A stretch of DNA of 64,000 nt from Pteria penguin (GCA_035048485.1 CM068590.1:4340093-4404092), one strand, 5' to 3'. Positions 1 to 17,514 are shown, counted from the first letter of the stretch. The notes: generated by a model from the letters alone, not told the origin. Numbers and translations: made by a program.

Positions 1-588
1 TACATCTGAATCTGGCACCTGATTCTGAGTTAGTTATGAGATATGTACTATTAGTTTGTTTATTTTGCGTTGCTAACAATGATCGATGCTGTTTTCAGTC
101 TTAGCATAATACGTTCTGTCGGTCATGGAAACGTGCCTCGATATTTCAAGGGCTATAATTAGCTATCTCCTCCGCTGACCACGACATTGTATACCCGACA
201 GAAAAAATACCCCTCCCCGCGCAGGAATACCGCTATTTAGAAATAAAACTCAAATATTTGTCGCTCAAATTATACAGTGAGGTGACCACCCCTTTGTTGA
301 ACATTTATCGTAATTCTTTTCACATTTCAGAAGTCATGCCCTTTGGAAACGGCAATTTATATTTTCTCACGAGTTTTATTGGGGAGTTACCCGCCCATTC
401 AGAGTGGTGTCAGTGCTGTATCATTATTCTGTCCTATGAATCTATAATGAGGTTGGACTCGCTTTGTTTGGATTAATAGTGAAGTAAATATGAACTGGAA
501 CACAAAGCGTGACGAGTCTAGATAGACTGTAAGAAAATTAAAAGGAGGGATACGGATTTTTAAAAATCAACTGGCTGGCATGTAAAGA

Positions 589-594
<6 letters not shown>
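1..594. other. Unannotated stretch
   Basis: I see no coding exon, repeat or RNA here. The only open frame of note (258-476) has no recognisable domain or splice context. Confidence 0.4.

Positions 595-620
<26 letters not shown>
595..620 (+). repeat. Poly(G) tract, 26 G
   Basis: Uninterrupted run of G. Similar runs recur through the window, often inside one small transposon family. Such runs can form G-quadruplexes and are prone to length error in sequencing. Confidence 0.95.
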
Positions 621-1296
621 TGACTGTGACATGTCCCGTCTACACTCGATTTCTGATGACAAATTTTCTTTCTTTTATCTAAGCTCGGCGAATGCGTTTG
701 CTTTAAAACATTTCGCAGACTTTCCCCCTATATTTGTATGAAATTTTAATTGGGTATCGCTTGAAGAAACAAAGTGTGTGAGTAAATACCTTTTTTTTTC
801 ATTTTGACGTTATTAAAGTTGGTGACTCACGAAAGAAATTTTAAATATAATTGAGTGCTTCAATTCCTTACTGTATTACGTTTTCGAAATTGTAAAAAAA
901 ATGATACGAAGTAATAAGAGATTAGTAAGAAATAAAATGCTATAATTTAGTTAATATCGAATGAACAATAAAGATTATGTTTCATTTAAAAGGTCTGCCA
1001 CCCATGATAAAAAAGGTATTATTACGATTAAAGAATTACCCAGACGGGATCGTAATTCACGTAAATACATATCCATATACCGAGGAATTGTGAAAAATAT
1101 TTTAATGTAACATTTGATATGCAGTGACGGAACGAGGAGGAGATTGAAAACAATTTTAATAGTTAATTCACTTGTGTTGACACAGAATAATCAGTGCAGT
1201 TTCTGTGGTGAAAGGGTAGAACCAAATTATGAATTTCATATTATTTATTTATCTTTTTTCACAAAATGAATAAAAATCCCGCCTGTGATCGTTATT
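621..1296. other. Unannotated AT-rich stretch
   Basis: AT-rich DNA without recognised genes or repeats. Confidence 0.4.
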
Positions 1297-1298
1297 AG

Positions 1299-1324
<26 letters not shown>
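1297..1324 (+). repeat. (GA)n microsatellite
   Basis: About 14 AG dinucleotide units. Confidence 0.95.
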
Positions 1325-1329
<5 letters not shown>

Positions 1330-1401
1330 ATTCAAAATTGACTGGCAGATGTTTCTTTTTAATTTAAGTCCTAAAAATCATATATATCTCAACAACTCCC
1401 T

Positions 1402-5528
<4,127 letters not shown>

Positions 5529-6430
5529 TCTAAGTCACATTTGCAGTGTAGAATGGCATGGAGTCGATAGTTGAAATAATGGAACCTGGAAGAAAATGGT
5601 GGAATAAGCAGTGGACATAGGTCATGTTCACGACAACACATGTCCAGTTCATTATCCGTGCCCAGTTCGTGGTATTCTCTCGCTGTTTGACCAGTCCCAC
5701 ACCACTTAGTTCCCGGATACATCAGAAACCCATCCAACATCGACCGTTTCTTTCTCAACGAACGAGGAATCCGAGCATGCGCAGTAGTATATGATTTATT
5801 CACATGGTGAAATATGATGTCATCATTAAACGTGATGTCATCTAAAGCTTTTTTCATGAATTTCTCTTCTTCTTTTCGAAATTTTTTGATATGCTGATGA
5901 AAATGGTTCTTATGCTGAATTCTCCGAGAAAATTTATGGCACAACCGCACGTCACGATGGATTTTAATCAAATTTCGCACTGGCCCTAGAAATTTGCGAT
6001 GTTTGAAATATGTTGTCGCAGTTTCACTCTGGTTTTCTGGAACTCCATGATTTGTATATAAAGCAATAGGGTCTGTCAAATTGGTTTTGATAGTTTCCGA
6101 AATATCTGGAAACGTTCGAACAAAATTGTGAATCCGTTTCCGATTTTCGGTATAGTCACAGTCTTGCATTTCTCCTTTTTGATACACAGTTTGCACTAAT
6201 GAAGATCCATCCGATATTTGTTTAAATTTCATTTCGAACTCACTACCTATGAAATGAGTAGTTTCGAATATTCTGATTCCTTTGAACACTATCGTTACAT
6301 CTCGCTGTGAAGCCTTCTCGCGGCTGACCGTTATGTAATTCACATTTTTCCCGATCGCAACTGAACATAACACTCCGATTAAAAACCACAGAGAAAATTG
6401 AGGTAAAATTCCGTTTTTTAGATACACCAT
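5529..6430 (-). CDS. Secreted group III phospholipase A2 (5' exon, partial)
   Basis: Secreted enzyme of the PLA2 type that hydrolyses the sn-2 ester of phospholipids with Ca2+. The ATG at 6430 starts a hydrophobic signal peptide (residues 1-27). A basic proregion of about 200 residues follows, then a furin-type site RKKR (226-229). The group III catalytic start comes next: Ca2+ loop WCGTG (243-247), active centre CCREHDLC (265-272, His269/Asp270) and HCKCD (295-299), which supplies the second catalytic Asp. All key residues are present. The frame stays open to 5498, but the family needs a further Cys-rich C-terminal part. A donor of the form GA|GTACGT at 5529/5528 is therefore the likely exon end, and the remainder is missing. 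The long proregion recalls the extra N-terminal domain of vertebrate PLA2G3 more than the short bee-venom form. Family assignment is firm; the physiological role (digestion, defence, lipid signalling) is not known. Confidence 0.85.
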
Positions 6431-6829
6431 TTTCAGACATTATACAAAAGTACGAAAATTATGAATTTAAAAAGAATTTAAAACGCCGTATTAAATGTCT
6501 CGAGTTTACGGCGACTGTTTACACTCTGGAGTTCAAAGTAATATTCACCGAGACCCTACCGCTTAATCACTTCTTATACATAGCGGGCTTAAAGCAGCGA
6601 AACGATTCACCTCTCATGAACAATGCGCAGCAAAATGATAATGGCTGATCCGAGAGTAGAGGACGGCCGTATAAAGGCCAGGAACTACCATTCGGTACAG
6701 CCATCGCTCCATCACAATCAAACGATATCAACAAATTATAATATACTGCTCAGGGGCGGTTCCACTCCTCACGACGCGGGTGCAACTCAGTAGAGGTAGA
6801 ATATTACACGTGTATAAAATATAATATGA
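6431..6829. other. Upstream region of the PLA2 gene
   Basis: Region 5' of the PLA2 start on the minus strand. I see no clear minus-strand TATA box, but there is a plus-strand one (next entry). It ends where a 30-bp tandem repeat begins. Confidence 0.4.
6670..6676 (+). promoter_or_regulatory. Candidate TATA box
   Basis: TATAAAG within the symmetric context GGCCGTATAAAGGCC. An initiator-like CATTCGG lies about 28 bases downstream. It points right, away from PLA2. No downstream coding exon is recognised, because the sequence enters tandem repeats within 150 bases. It may be a divergent promoter or a chance match. Confidence 0.3.
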
Positions 6830-8340
6830 TACAGGAGCGGTTCTAGGGGTGTAGCATATGAAATACAATGTAATATGCGATACAGGCCGGGAAAACATTT
6901 TAAGAGATTAGGGATGTGCGATATGAAACAGGAACGACTTTAGAGTTGTAAAGTATGGTAGAGGAACGGTTCAAGGATTGTGCGATATGTAGCCGGAGCA
7001 ATTCTAATGTCGTAGAGTATGAAACAATAGCGACTCGAAAGTCTTACGGTATGAAAGAGGAGCAAATCTAGAGGTAAACGAAATGAAACAAGAGCAACAC
7101 TAAAATTGTATGATATGAAACGTGCGACTTTAGCATTCTACGATATGAAACGAGCGGTTCTAAATTCTACGATATGAAACAAGCGACTCTAGAATCCTGC
7201 GATATGAAACAAAAGCAGCACTACACTCGTGCTATATGAAACGAGCAACTTTAGAATTCTGCTATATGAAGCTAGCGACTCTAGAATTCTGCGATATGAA
7301 ACAAGCGACTCTAGAATTCTGCGATATGAAACAAAAGCAGCACTACACTCGTGCTATATGAAACGAGCAACTTTAGAATTCTGCTATATGAAGCTAGCGA
7401 CTGTAGAATTCTGCGATATGAAACAAGCTACTCTAGAATTCTGTGATATGAAACAAGCTACTCTAAAATTCTGCGATAAAAACAAGCGACTCTAGAACTC
7501 TGTGATATGAAACAAGCGACTCTAAAATTCTGCGATAAAAACAAGCGACTCTAGAACTCTGTGATATGAAACAATCGACTCTAAAATTCTGCGATAAGAA
7601 ACAAAAGCAGCTCTACAGTCGCACTATATGAAGCCAGCAGCTTTAGAATTCTGCGATATGAAACGAGCGACTGTCAAATTCTGCGATATGAAACGATTGA
7701 TCTGCGATATGAAACAACAGCAACACTACAGTTATGAAATACAGATATGATATGAGCGACTTCAGAGTTCTGCAATTTGAAACGAGCGAATCTAGAGTTC
7801 TGCGAGATGAAAAAAGAGCGATTGCGTAGTTTTACGACTTGAAACAGAAGCGATTCTAAAGTTCTACGATATGAACAGGAGCGACACCAGAGTTCCATGA
7901 TACGAAACAGGAGCGACTCTAGGGCTCTAGTACATGAAACAGGAGTGACTGTAGTCTAGTGTAGAGTTCCAAGGCATGAAACAGGAGCGATTCTAGAGTG
8001 CTACGATATGAACAGGAGCGAAAGTAAAATTTTATGATATGCAGAAGGAGCGACGGTATAAGTTACGTAATGCAGCAGGGGCGATTCAAGAGTTGTTCTA
8101 TATGAAACAAGAGGGACCCTAGATTTCAGTGATATAAAACAGGAGCAATTCCAGAGTTCCACTGTATAAACAAGAGCGACTACAGAGTTCTGCGATATGA
8201 AACATAAGTGAATGAGTTCCACAGCATGAATAAGGGGCGACTCTAGAGTTTCATGACATGAAACAGGAACACGAAGTTAGAATTTTACAATAAGCAGCAG
8301 GAGCGACTATAGATTTTTATGATATGCTGCAAGAACGATT
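6830..8340 (+). repeat. 30-bp minisatellite, degenerate at both ends
   Basis: Tandem units of about 30 bp, core GATATGAAACAAGCGACTCT followed by AGAATTCTGC. Units are most alike between about 7230 and 7620 and decay outwards to 29-32 bp variants (AGTTCTACGATATGAAACAG). A longer unit with AAAAGCAGCACTACACTCGT recurs in the core at about 130-bp spacing. The open frames on both strands reflect a unit length divisible by three. Confidence 0.9.
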
Positions 8341-8385
8341 GTATAATTTTATCATATGAAACGGGGGCTAATCTATGGGTCTACG

Positions 8386-8415
8386 AGAGAGAGATAGAGA
8401 GAGAGAGAGAGAGAT
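8386..8415 (+). repeat. (GA)n microsatellite
   Basis: Short, slightly interrupted GA run between the two minisatellites. Confidence 0.85.
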
Positions 8416-8457
8416 CCTCATTTCTCACCTATCTCTGTATTACTTATTTTTCTTGTT

Positions 8458-9405
8458 ATTATAGACTATAAGCAACATTTCATGGACGTTTATTATATAA
8501 TTATAGACTATGAGCAACATTTCAATGACGTTTATCATATTATTATAGATTATGAGCAGGATTTCACTGACGTTTATCATATTATTATAGACTATGAGCA
8601 ACACTTCATGTACGTTTATGATATTATTATAGACTATGAGCAACATTTCACGGACGTTTATCATAGACTATGAGCAGCATTTCACGGACGTTTATAGTAT
8701 TATTATAGACTATGAGCAACATTTCACGGACGTTTATCATAGACTATGAGCAGCATTTCACGGACGTTTATAGTATTATTATAGACTATGAGCAACATTT
8801 CACGGACGTTTATCATAGACTATGAGCAGCATTTCACGGACGTTTATCATAGACTATGAGCAGCATTTCACGGACGTTTATAGTATTATTATAGACTATG
8901 AGCAGCATTTCACGGACGTTTATAGTATTATTATAGACTATGAGCAACATTTCACCGACGTTTATAGTATTATTATAGACTATGAGCAACATTTCACGGA
9001 CGTTTATAGTATTATTATAGACTATGAGCAGCATTTCACGGACGTTTATAGTATTATTATAGACTATGAGCAACATTTCACGGACGTTTATCATAGACTA
9101 TGAGCAGCATTTCACGGACGTTTATAGTATTATTATAGACTATGAGCAGCATTTCACGGACGTTTATAGTATTATTATAGACTATGAGCAACATTTCACG
9201 GACGTTTATAGTATTATTATAGACTATGAGCAGCATTTCACGGACGTTTATAGTATTATTATAGACTATGAGCAGCATTTCACGGACGTTTATAGTATTA
9301 TCATAGACTATGAGCTACATTTCACCGACGTTTATCATATTATTATAGACTATGAGCAACATTTCACGGACGTTTATTATATTATCATAGGCTATAAACA
9401 ACATT
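8458..9405 (+). repeat. 42-bp / 30-bp minisatellite
   Basis: About 24 tandem units. The full unit is 42 bp (ATTATAGACTATGAGCAGCA, then TTTCACGGACGTTTATAGTATT). A 30-bp variant lacks 12 bp in the TAGTATTATTATAG part and alternates with full units between about 8640 and 8880 and again near 9090. The first units (8458-8640) are more diverged than the centre. As 42 and 30 are multiples of three, frames stay open on both strands (14-residue period IIIDYEQHFTDVYS). This is best read as non-coding. Confidence 0.95.
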
Positions 9406-9585
9406 TCACAAACAAAAAAACAAAAAAACAAAAAAAAAAAGGAGCAAAGAAACAAAAACAAAACAAAATTCAAAGCAAACAAAAACAAAAAACCAAAAAA
9501 AAAAATTAACAAAACAAAACAAAACGAAAACAAGATAGATAAATAAATAAATAAAATTTAAAAAATAAATAAAAATAAATTAAAG
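9406..9585 (+). repeat. A-rich low-complexity tail
   Basis: CAAAAA/AAAC and TAAA runs directly after the minisatellite. Confidence 0.85.
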
Positions 9586-11195
<1,610 letters not shown>

Positions 11196-11548
11196 TGATG
11201 CAGTTTTTTTCGTCCTTTATTATGGTATATCTCCATCCAACGAAAAACAAAAATTAGATTCGTTCCTAAAATCCCGAACTCATAACTTGGAGGAAAAGAA
11301 AGAAAGGGAAAAAAAAAAAGAACGGAACATATTGTTATTTGTTATGATTGTCTAAAAATTGTGGTAATGTATGACATTATTTCGATCTTAAAGTCATCCA
11401 TCCATAACAAGCCTCAAATGACAAAATAAGACATCATTATGGTTAACTGCATGTCATCTTAGAATATCTTGATGCTTGTGAATGTAAAGTTTGGGATTGT
11501 ACAATATGAATTCTCTTAAAGGAGTTATCTCTCTTTGTTATAAATATT
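11196..11548. other. Repeat-derived spacer
   Basis: 11400-11540 resembles 15905-16080 (shared GGGATTGTACAATATGAAT and surrounding bases), so this is an old dispersed repeat. No gene seen. Confidence 0.45.
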
Positions 11549-11743
11549 AAAGTGCCACTACACCAATTTTTTTCTTATACTAATTTAATAATTTGATGTA
11601 AATAAAACCCCTTGGTGCCAAAACTTTTACAATCAGATACTGCAATAAGTAGCTATTGCTGATTAAACTCCAGATGTTTACCTGTTTAACGCAGTCGCGC
11701 GTGCGAGGATATCAATAAATCTCTGTTGTCTGCAATCGAGATC

Positions 11744-11754
11744 GCTGACGTCAC
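11744..11754 (+). promoter_or_regulatory. CRE-like palindrome in transposon arm
   Basis: TGACGTCA core within GCTGACGTCAC; a matching one lies in the opposite arm near 13202-13209. It may be part of the long inverted repeat only. Confidence 0.35.
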
Positions 11755-12393
11755 ATTATGTGGTCACTTCATGGAAACAGGATATATTATAGTGGAAATA
11801 CGCCGCTTTTTATATGAAATTTAGTAAGCAAAACAATGAGCACACAAGATTCTTTAATTAAGATTTATTAGACGAGAGTGATGTTCATTTTTCTTGCGAT
11901 ACATCGTCATTCGAAGAAGGTGAACGTGATAGTGACGAGAAAAAAGGTGATGTAATCCAAGGTACTTCGCGCACGTCAGTAAAGCCGTACCAGTAATTCA
12001 TTTTGACGTTGTTTGACATGATTTCGACCGTTTGTTCGGTTTTATTGAAAACTGTCAAGAAAAAGACTTCTTTGTTGGTTGGGGCAAATCTTCATTTTCC
12101 ATGTTGCTCTGTAACATTCATAAATGTAACATAATTTCAATATGTTTCTCGCAGCCTCTGGACGGGCTGTACGTAATTCATCAATATATTGTAAAGTAAA
12201 ATGTAGTTCAGATGTCTTATTTATATATTTATTTATGAAAATAATTAACCTTAAAGAATTGAGTTCTACGTGTGAACCATATAATGTTAGGGATTCCGGG
12301 TGAGTGAGGGGTTGGGATTGCGCCCTCCCACTGACCTCCTGAATCCATCGCTCATATTCTAGTTACCTCATCTACATCCATTGTATCTACATG

Positions 12394-12558
12394 GCAGTGG
12401 CGAATTTAGAGGAGGGGACCGGGGACTGCACCCCACCCCACCCCTTTTGGCCACATATTTACCAGTAAAAATCCAGATTTTGCACCAAAAATGACTGAGA
12501 AGTTTGACTAAACCCCATTTAGGCCACTCCTTTTCGGAAATCCTAGATCCGCCACTGC
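12394..12558 (+). mobile_element. MITE of the GGCGGATC family, copy 1 (nested)
   Basis: Begins GCAGTGGCGAATTTAGAGG and ends TAGATCCGCCACTG, so the termini are inverted. It is flanked by CATG on both sides, a likely target-site duplication. It sits inside the THAP element. Internal features shared with other copies are a G-rich segment, TTTTGGCCACATATTTACC and a CCAGATTTTGCACCAAAAATG-type segment. Confidence 0.7.
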
Positions 12559-12704
12559 ATGAGTATCTGATTCTGCCTGATCACTGCCTTGTTCCTCCTG
12601 ATCAGTGTCTCGGTATATTCTTATATGAAAAAGGTGATAATACAACACTTACTCTTGATACTTCCCTCTTTAAATCCGCTCTTCTGATTTTATTAAGTTT
12701 TGTT

Positions 12705-13090
12705 TTATTCATTTATATTTTTGGGGGGAGCTGATGTTTGACTTGCCATTTTCTCATCCGGACTTAAAATTTCCAAATAAGGGTTACTTGCTCCTAAACT
12801 ACTTAGAGACCCAGGTGAATCAAATGCGTTTGCTCGTCGACATTGGACAGAAGGTATTGCACCGGGAAGTGACAATTGCCCCGCTTTGTTGCATTTCAAA
12901 GCGAATGGGAAACTTTCTGGTGTAAAATGCAGAGAACATAAGGTCGAATATTTTGTGGGAACATTTTGCTCGCTTTTCTTTAACAAAATGAATCAACTGG
13001 CGTCGTTCATTGGGTGTCTTAGGAAAACCGTGCATTGACACACCATCGCATTGGCGTTTCCATAATTAGTAGCAACACAACGAACACCCA
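12705..13090 (-). pseudogene. THAP-domain transposase fragment, frameshifted
   Basis: On the minus strand a THAP zinc finger can be followed across three frame segments. The start RCVATNYGNANA is in one frame. DGVSMHGFPKTPNERRQ and the following IHFVKEKRA lie in a second. NVPTKYSTLCSLHFTPESF returns to the first and runs on to a stop near 12705. The C-x-x-C, FPK, NVPT and CSxHF hallmarks are visible. The two frame changes make it a pseudogene, since no splice sites explain them. Confidence 0.65.
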
Positions 13091-13408
13091 TCCCCCGACT
13101 TTGCTTTACCCGCCCTTGTCTTCACGAGGCATTTTTTTCTCTTCAATATTATTAAACAACTCTACACTTCTATTCTAAAGTCCAGCACTGTATACAAAAT
13201 ATGACGTCAGCATCTCTTAGTCGCAGAATCTGGCGTTTCTGTATATTTACCAGGTGTGACTTAGCAGCGCGCATTAGCTTATCACAAATATCTCGTTATC
13301 TACAGTTGATATGAACTTCGGGTTTTCGGCAATTTATTTATTGTATGAACATGCACCAAGTGAGTGGAAACAATTAGATTTTGAAAATTAGGTTGAAGTG
13401 GCACTTTA

Positions 13409-13651
13409 AAAAACGTATAATGCAGAAATACTGCACGGTGAACTTCAGTTTTGTTTATGAACATTGATAAATTACAATATTACGGAACTTTTAACCGTGA
13501 GGTTTTTTTTGTCAACCTATATGTATCTGTAAAACATCATATTGCTGTACGTTTTTTTAAAATATGGATAGTTATTTAAAATAGAAAATAGTAATATAGT
13601 GAAAAGAAAAGAAAACCAAGGTAGAAATTTCATAGAAAATATCTCTTTTGT
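13409..13651. other. Unannotated spacer
   Basis: AT-rich; nothing recognised. Confidence 0.4.
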
Positions 13652-13784
13652 TTTCTTTCTTTCTTTCTTTCTTTCTTTCTTTCATTTATTTATTTATTTA
13701 TTTATTTATTTATTATTATCTTATTAATATTATTATTTTTATTATTATATTATTATAATATTATTATCATTATTGTTATTATTA

Positions 13785-13855
<71 letters not shown>
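13652..13855 (+). repeat. TTTC, TTTA, TTA and TTG microsatellites in series
   Basis: TTTC repeats (to about 13684), then TTTA, then imperfect TTA, ending in about 10 TTG units. A second TTTA run lies at 14046-14079. Confidence 0.95.
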
Positions 13856-14047
13856 AATTTTTTGTTTATCGGATCAGTACTGAAGCACCGAAGTCCACGA
13901 AAAGAAGTATCAGTGTGGATCTTAGATACGAAAAACAATAAATTCGAGAAAAAAAGGTGGGGTTAGCTTCAGAGCGACTTATGCACTCAGATGTCACTTC
14001 TGTGTTCAGATAAGGAATTTTGGGGTTATCATCATCATCATAATCAT

Positions 14048-14078
<31 letters not shown>

Positions 14079-14180
14079 TCTAGCATTATTATATGTATTT
14101 ATTGCTTTACCCCGTTATTTTCTCGTTATTCCTATGTGAGTTGTCTTTCTTGATCCGTCACAGTAACGATGTCGTACATA

Positions 14181-14284
14181 TGTTACACTAATATTTAAAA
14201 CATTTAATATGTTTAAACATTATTATAACAAATTGTTATAATAATGTTTAAACATTTTAAATGTTTTAAATATTAGTGTAACAC
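14181..14284. repeat. Near-perfect 104-bp palindrome
   Basis: Left arm TGTTACACTAATATTTAAAA onward is mirrored to the right arm ending TTTTAAATATTAGTGTAACA. The centre is TATAACAAATTGTTATA with a one-base axis. Only a few mismatches or gaps occur in about 50-bp arms, so it could form a long hairpin or cruciform. The AAACATTTT content resembles the element that begins at 14528. Confidence 0.9.
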
Positions 14285-14527
14285 ATACGCTATCCGATAA
14301 AAGTTTCTGTGTGCATTGCAATATAATATCGGTAAAAGGTAAATGAACCTTCATTTCAAAGGATGTTTTATGAATCGAGGCTTTTTTTCATGGTTTACCA
14401 TATATAACACAGAAGTATATGTAGTATGAAATAAACAGAAATTAAAAGGAATCTGAGATATTTTTTTCTTAATCATATGATGTAAGAAATAAAAAAGTGC
14501 ATTTCTCCTGATCACTTTGATGTATTC

Positions 14528-17073
14528 CCAGGTAGCACAAAACATTTTCAAAACATTTTCAAAGGGTCGCAAAGAGGTTACCTTGAAACATTTTTAACAT
14601 AATATTATAATAATGTTTTATAACATTTCAAATTGTAGCAGCACATTTTCAGAATGTTTTCTAAACATTTTAGTAAAACTTGAAAAATAATCCATATATA
14701 GGTGATTTTCAAAGAATTTTGTAAATATGTTTTTAAAACGTTTTCAAAATATTTTCCTACAATGTTATAAAGAGGCTTCAGAGAAATATTTCAGGTTAAC
14801 ATTTCTAAAACGTCATTGAAATGTTTTTCCGTTTATATGAAAAAGGTAGCAAATTGGTTGGAATGAAATGTTATTGTTTTAAACATGTTTTGAATGCAAG
14901 ATTTGAATATTGATTAAATGTCAAAAAGATAAATGAATTGCAATGTTATCCATTTGAAAAACTTTTGACACATCAAATCACTCATTATGAATCGTGTAAA
15001 TGTCATTTCGAGAGAAGGCAATATTTCATATCACTTTCACGTTTTTCAACATTTTTGTGAAACATTTTATGCGATGTTCTTAAAACATCGCAGAAACATT
15101 TTTACACCTCTACGAAGCTCTCCTATAAATCTTTAAGTAATATTTTGAAGATATTTTCTGAAAATGTACCCCAAAAAAGTTTCAATACACACACTTCAAC
15201 ATATATATGTATTTCGAACAGAAGTCCCACGTTTCCATAGTAAAGATATGAGTAATGTCTATTCACTAATCTAAGAATTAGGTCAGTTCTCTCACAGTAT
15301 GGGATTAGCCAGTTACTATGGTAACCTTGATTTTATTTCTTGATTCTTGACCATCCCTAAATGCTAAACACATATTAGATGCGCGGTCAAGACATTTTCA
15401 AACATCTCATTCCGTGTATATTATACGAGCCAAGCGGTGTTGACTAGAAAAAAGAAGACTACGAAGATAATTGTAAGTATTCAGATTATGTATTTACTTC
15501 TTTCAAATTATTTAGAATTTGTTGTTTAATGTGTATGCAGATTATGTGTTTAAAATTAGTGACATCGCACGAAAATTACAAGTTATAGGAAGTGTTGTTT
15601 GACTCTGAGTTGGTTGAAGGGACCGAAACACCGCCGTTTAGTTAACTGCTCACGGGAGGGAGTGGGATGGGGCTAATGGCAGACAAAGCGACAGACAGAT
15701 AGAGTGTATTGGGTTTTCATGAATTAGTCATTTCATAAATGTTTTTAAAATTTCTATTAATTATAGGCCAAACATGAAATCTCTTGTTTTGCTAGCTGCC
15801 ACATTAAAGGCATCTAAAAAGACGAATGACAAGAATGATATGCATGATTTGGCGCAGCAGTAATTAAATCATTTAAAATTAATATTGTTAAAGTTTAAGG
15901 TATTACATGTGTAATTAGCCTCAACGAAATAAGACATCCATGTATGTACTGCGCATTATGGTTCTATGTCACAGTGATATCTATGTTGTCTTAGACGGTA
16001 TTGATGTTCTTGACTGTAAAATTAGGGATTGTACAATATGAATGCCCGTATTAGAGTTATCTCCTCTTGTTAAAAATATGAAAAATTTAAATTGCAGAAA
16101 TTGTGATGGGTGAGCTTTTCTTTTATTCGTGAGTCTTGATGAATAAAGATATTACTGAGCTTTTCACCGGGAGGTATTTATAAATTTTGTCCTTTTAAAA
16201 AAAATATAAGCAAAAGATATATACAGGTACTTCCTATAGGGTTCAATAGAAACTTTTACTACCCCTATGTCAGTGGAATAATGATAATTTTAGAAAATCC
16301 TTCGGTGAAAGGATTTCTTTTATAGAATGCTTCAGAAAGATGTATTAACTTTAAAGTTCAACATTATATCTATGGAGATCTAAAAAGGGTCCATTTTACA
16401 TCTAATACCTTAATCCTTCTTTCAGAGGAAAAGAAGGAAAGGAGGTGTACATGTTCTGAGGAGGAGCAAATGGACGACTTGGATTGAAAGTTGAGTTAAA
16501 TTAGTCTGAATAAAAATTGAAGTGATAAGATGTTACTATTATTATTTTAAAGGAAAGATATACTAAGATAAGAGCTAACTTAAAGTATTTCTAAAGCACT
16601 CTTCCTCAGTTCTCATCCTAGCTTTTCTTGTTCAAACTATTAAAACACCACTATATTCTCTCTCTACATCAAATGAAATGTATATGTATGAAACATTCTT
16701 TTCAAACTTTGACAAAGTTTTGTGCAGATCAGGCACTCAGATTTTTTTTAAAAAGACAGTTTTAAATGAAAAAAGTTTTTAAAATGTTTTAAGAACATTA
16801 CTTCAAAGCATTTTCACGAATGTTTTTAAGACATGACAAAAAGGTTTACAGAAACGTATTTCAAAAATGCTTTGAAAACATGATATAGATGTGAAAATTA
16901 TATTTTCAAAAGACGTTTTTAAAATGTTTATTTAAAATGTTTATCAAAAATGTTTTAACGATGTGAAAAAAAAACACCATCAAATTCACGTGAGTAAAGC
17001 ATTTTATGAAAATGTTTTCGAAGCATTTATTGAATTTTTTGTAAATGTTTTTAAAATGTTTTTGTGTTAACTG
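14528..17073. mobile_element. Unclassified TIR element with AAACATTTT-rich ends (2.5 kb)
   Basis: Starts CCCAGGTAGCACAAAACATT. Its right end, read on the minus strand, is CCCAGTTAACACAAAAACAT. Both subterminal regions (14528-15170 and 16750-17073) are packed with variants of AAACATTTTNAAA. The interior (15200-16700) lacks a recognisable transposase. Two short open pieces exist there: a 29-codon frame from ATG 15776 beginning MKSLVLLAAT, and EEKKERRCTCSEEEQMDDLD after a TTTCAG near 16426. I cannot assign either. Confidence 0.55.
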
Positions 17074-17472
17074 GGTTGGTTCTCCGTAAAGATTATGCAG
17101 CACTTATATCTTCTAGGTTTCTGGGTCTGTATATATAAATATATGTGTACATGAAATTTATGTGTGTGTTATGCATGTGTATATGTATGCATGTGTATAT
17201 AAGTCCATGTATCTAGATACAATCATACTTATATTTCTTATAATTGAAAATATCCCTTAATTTGTTAATGGTTTAAATATAATATGCATGTATCATCCGC
17301 TTCAAATATTTAAAAATTATAGTTTGTATATTTAGGAAAAAGCTTAATATAAATAGGGCACTTGTTGATCAACCCGAACACTGTTAATTGTAAATCATAT
17401 CTTAATGAAGAATAGATACAATAAATATTGTTTACACTAACCCATTTCTCAAAACACACACACACCTACACA

Positions 17473-17514
<42 letters not shown>

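Larger units (their letters stand above)
11549..13408. mobile_element. Decayed THAP-domain DNA transposon (1.86 kb)
   Basis: Ends are inverted: AAAGTGCCACTACACC at 11549 and, read on the minus strand from 13408, AAAGTGCCACTTCAACC. Resemblance continues inward, including GCTGACGTCAC (about 11744) facing GCTGACGTCAT (about 13210, minus strand). It encloses a broken THAP coding region. THAP zinc fingers are the DNA-binding part of P-type and some other transposases. No clear target-site duplication was found and no catalytic domain survives. Confidence 0.6.

Noticed and set aside
8458..9405. CRISPR-like regular spacing
   Set aside because: Units are contiguous and homologous throughout, without unique spacers, and the DNA is animal.
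8458..9509. Long open frames with a 14-residue repeat on both strands
   Set aside because: They follow from a 42-bp unit (a multiple of three) without stops; there is no start context, non-repeat domain or splice structure.
12393..12734. Plus-strand frame across 12504-12734
   Set aside because: It overlaps a MITE copy and the end of a transposon; not a gene.
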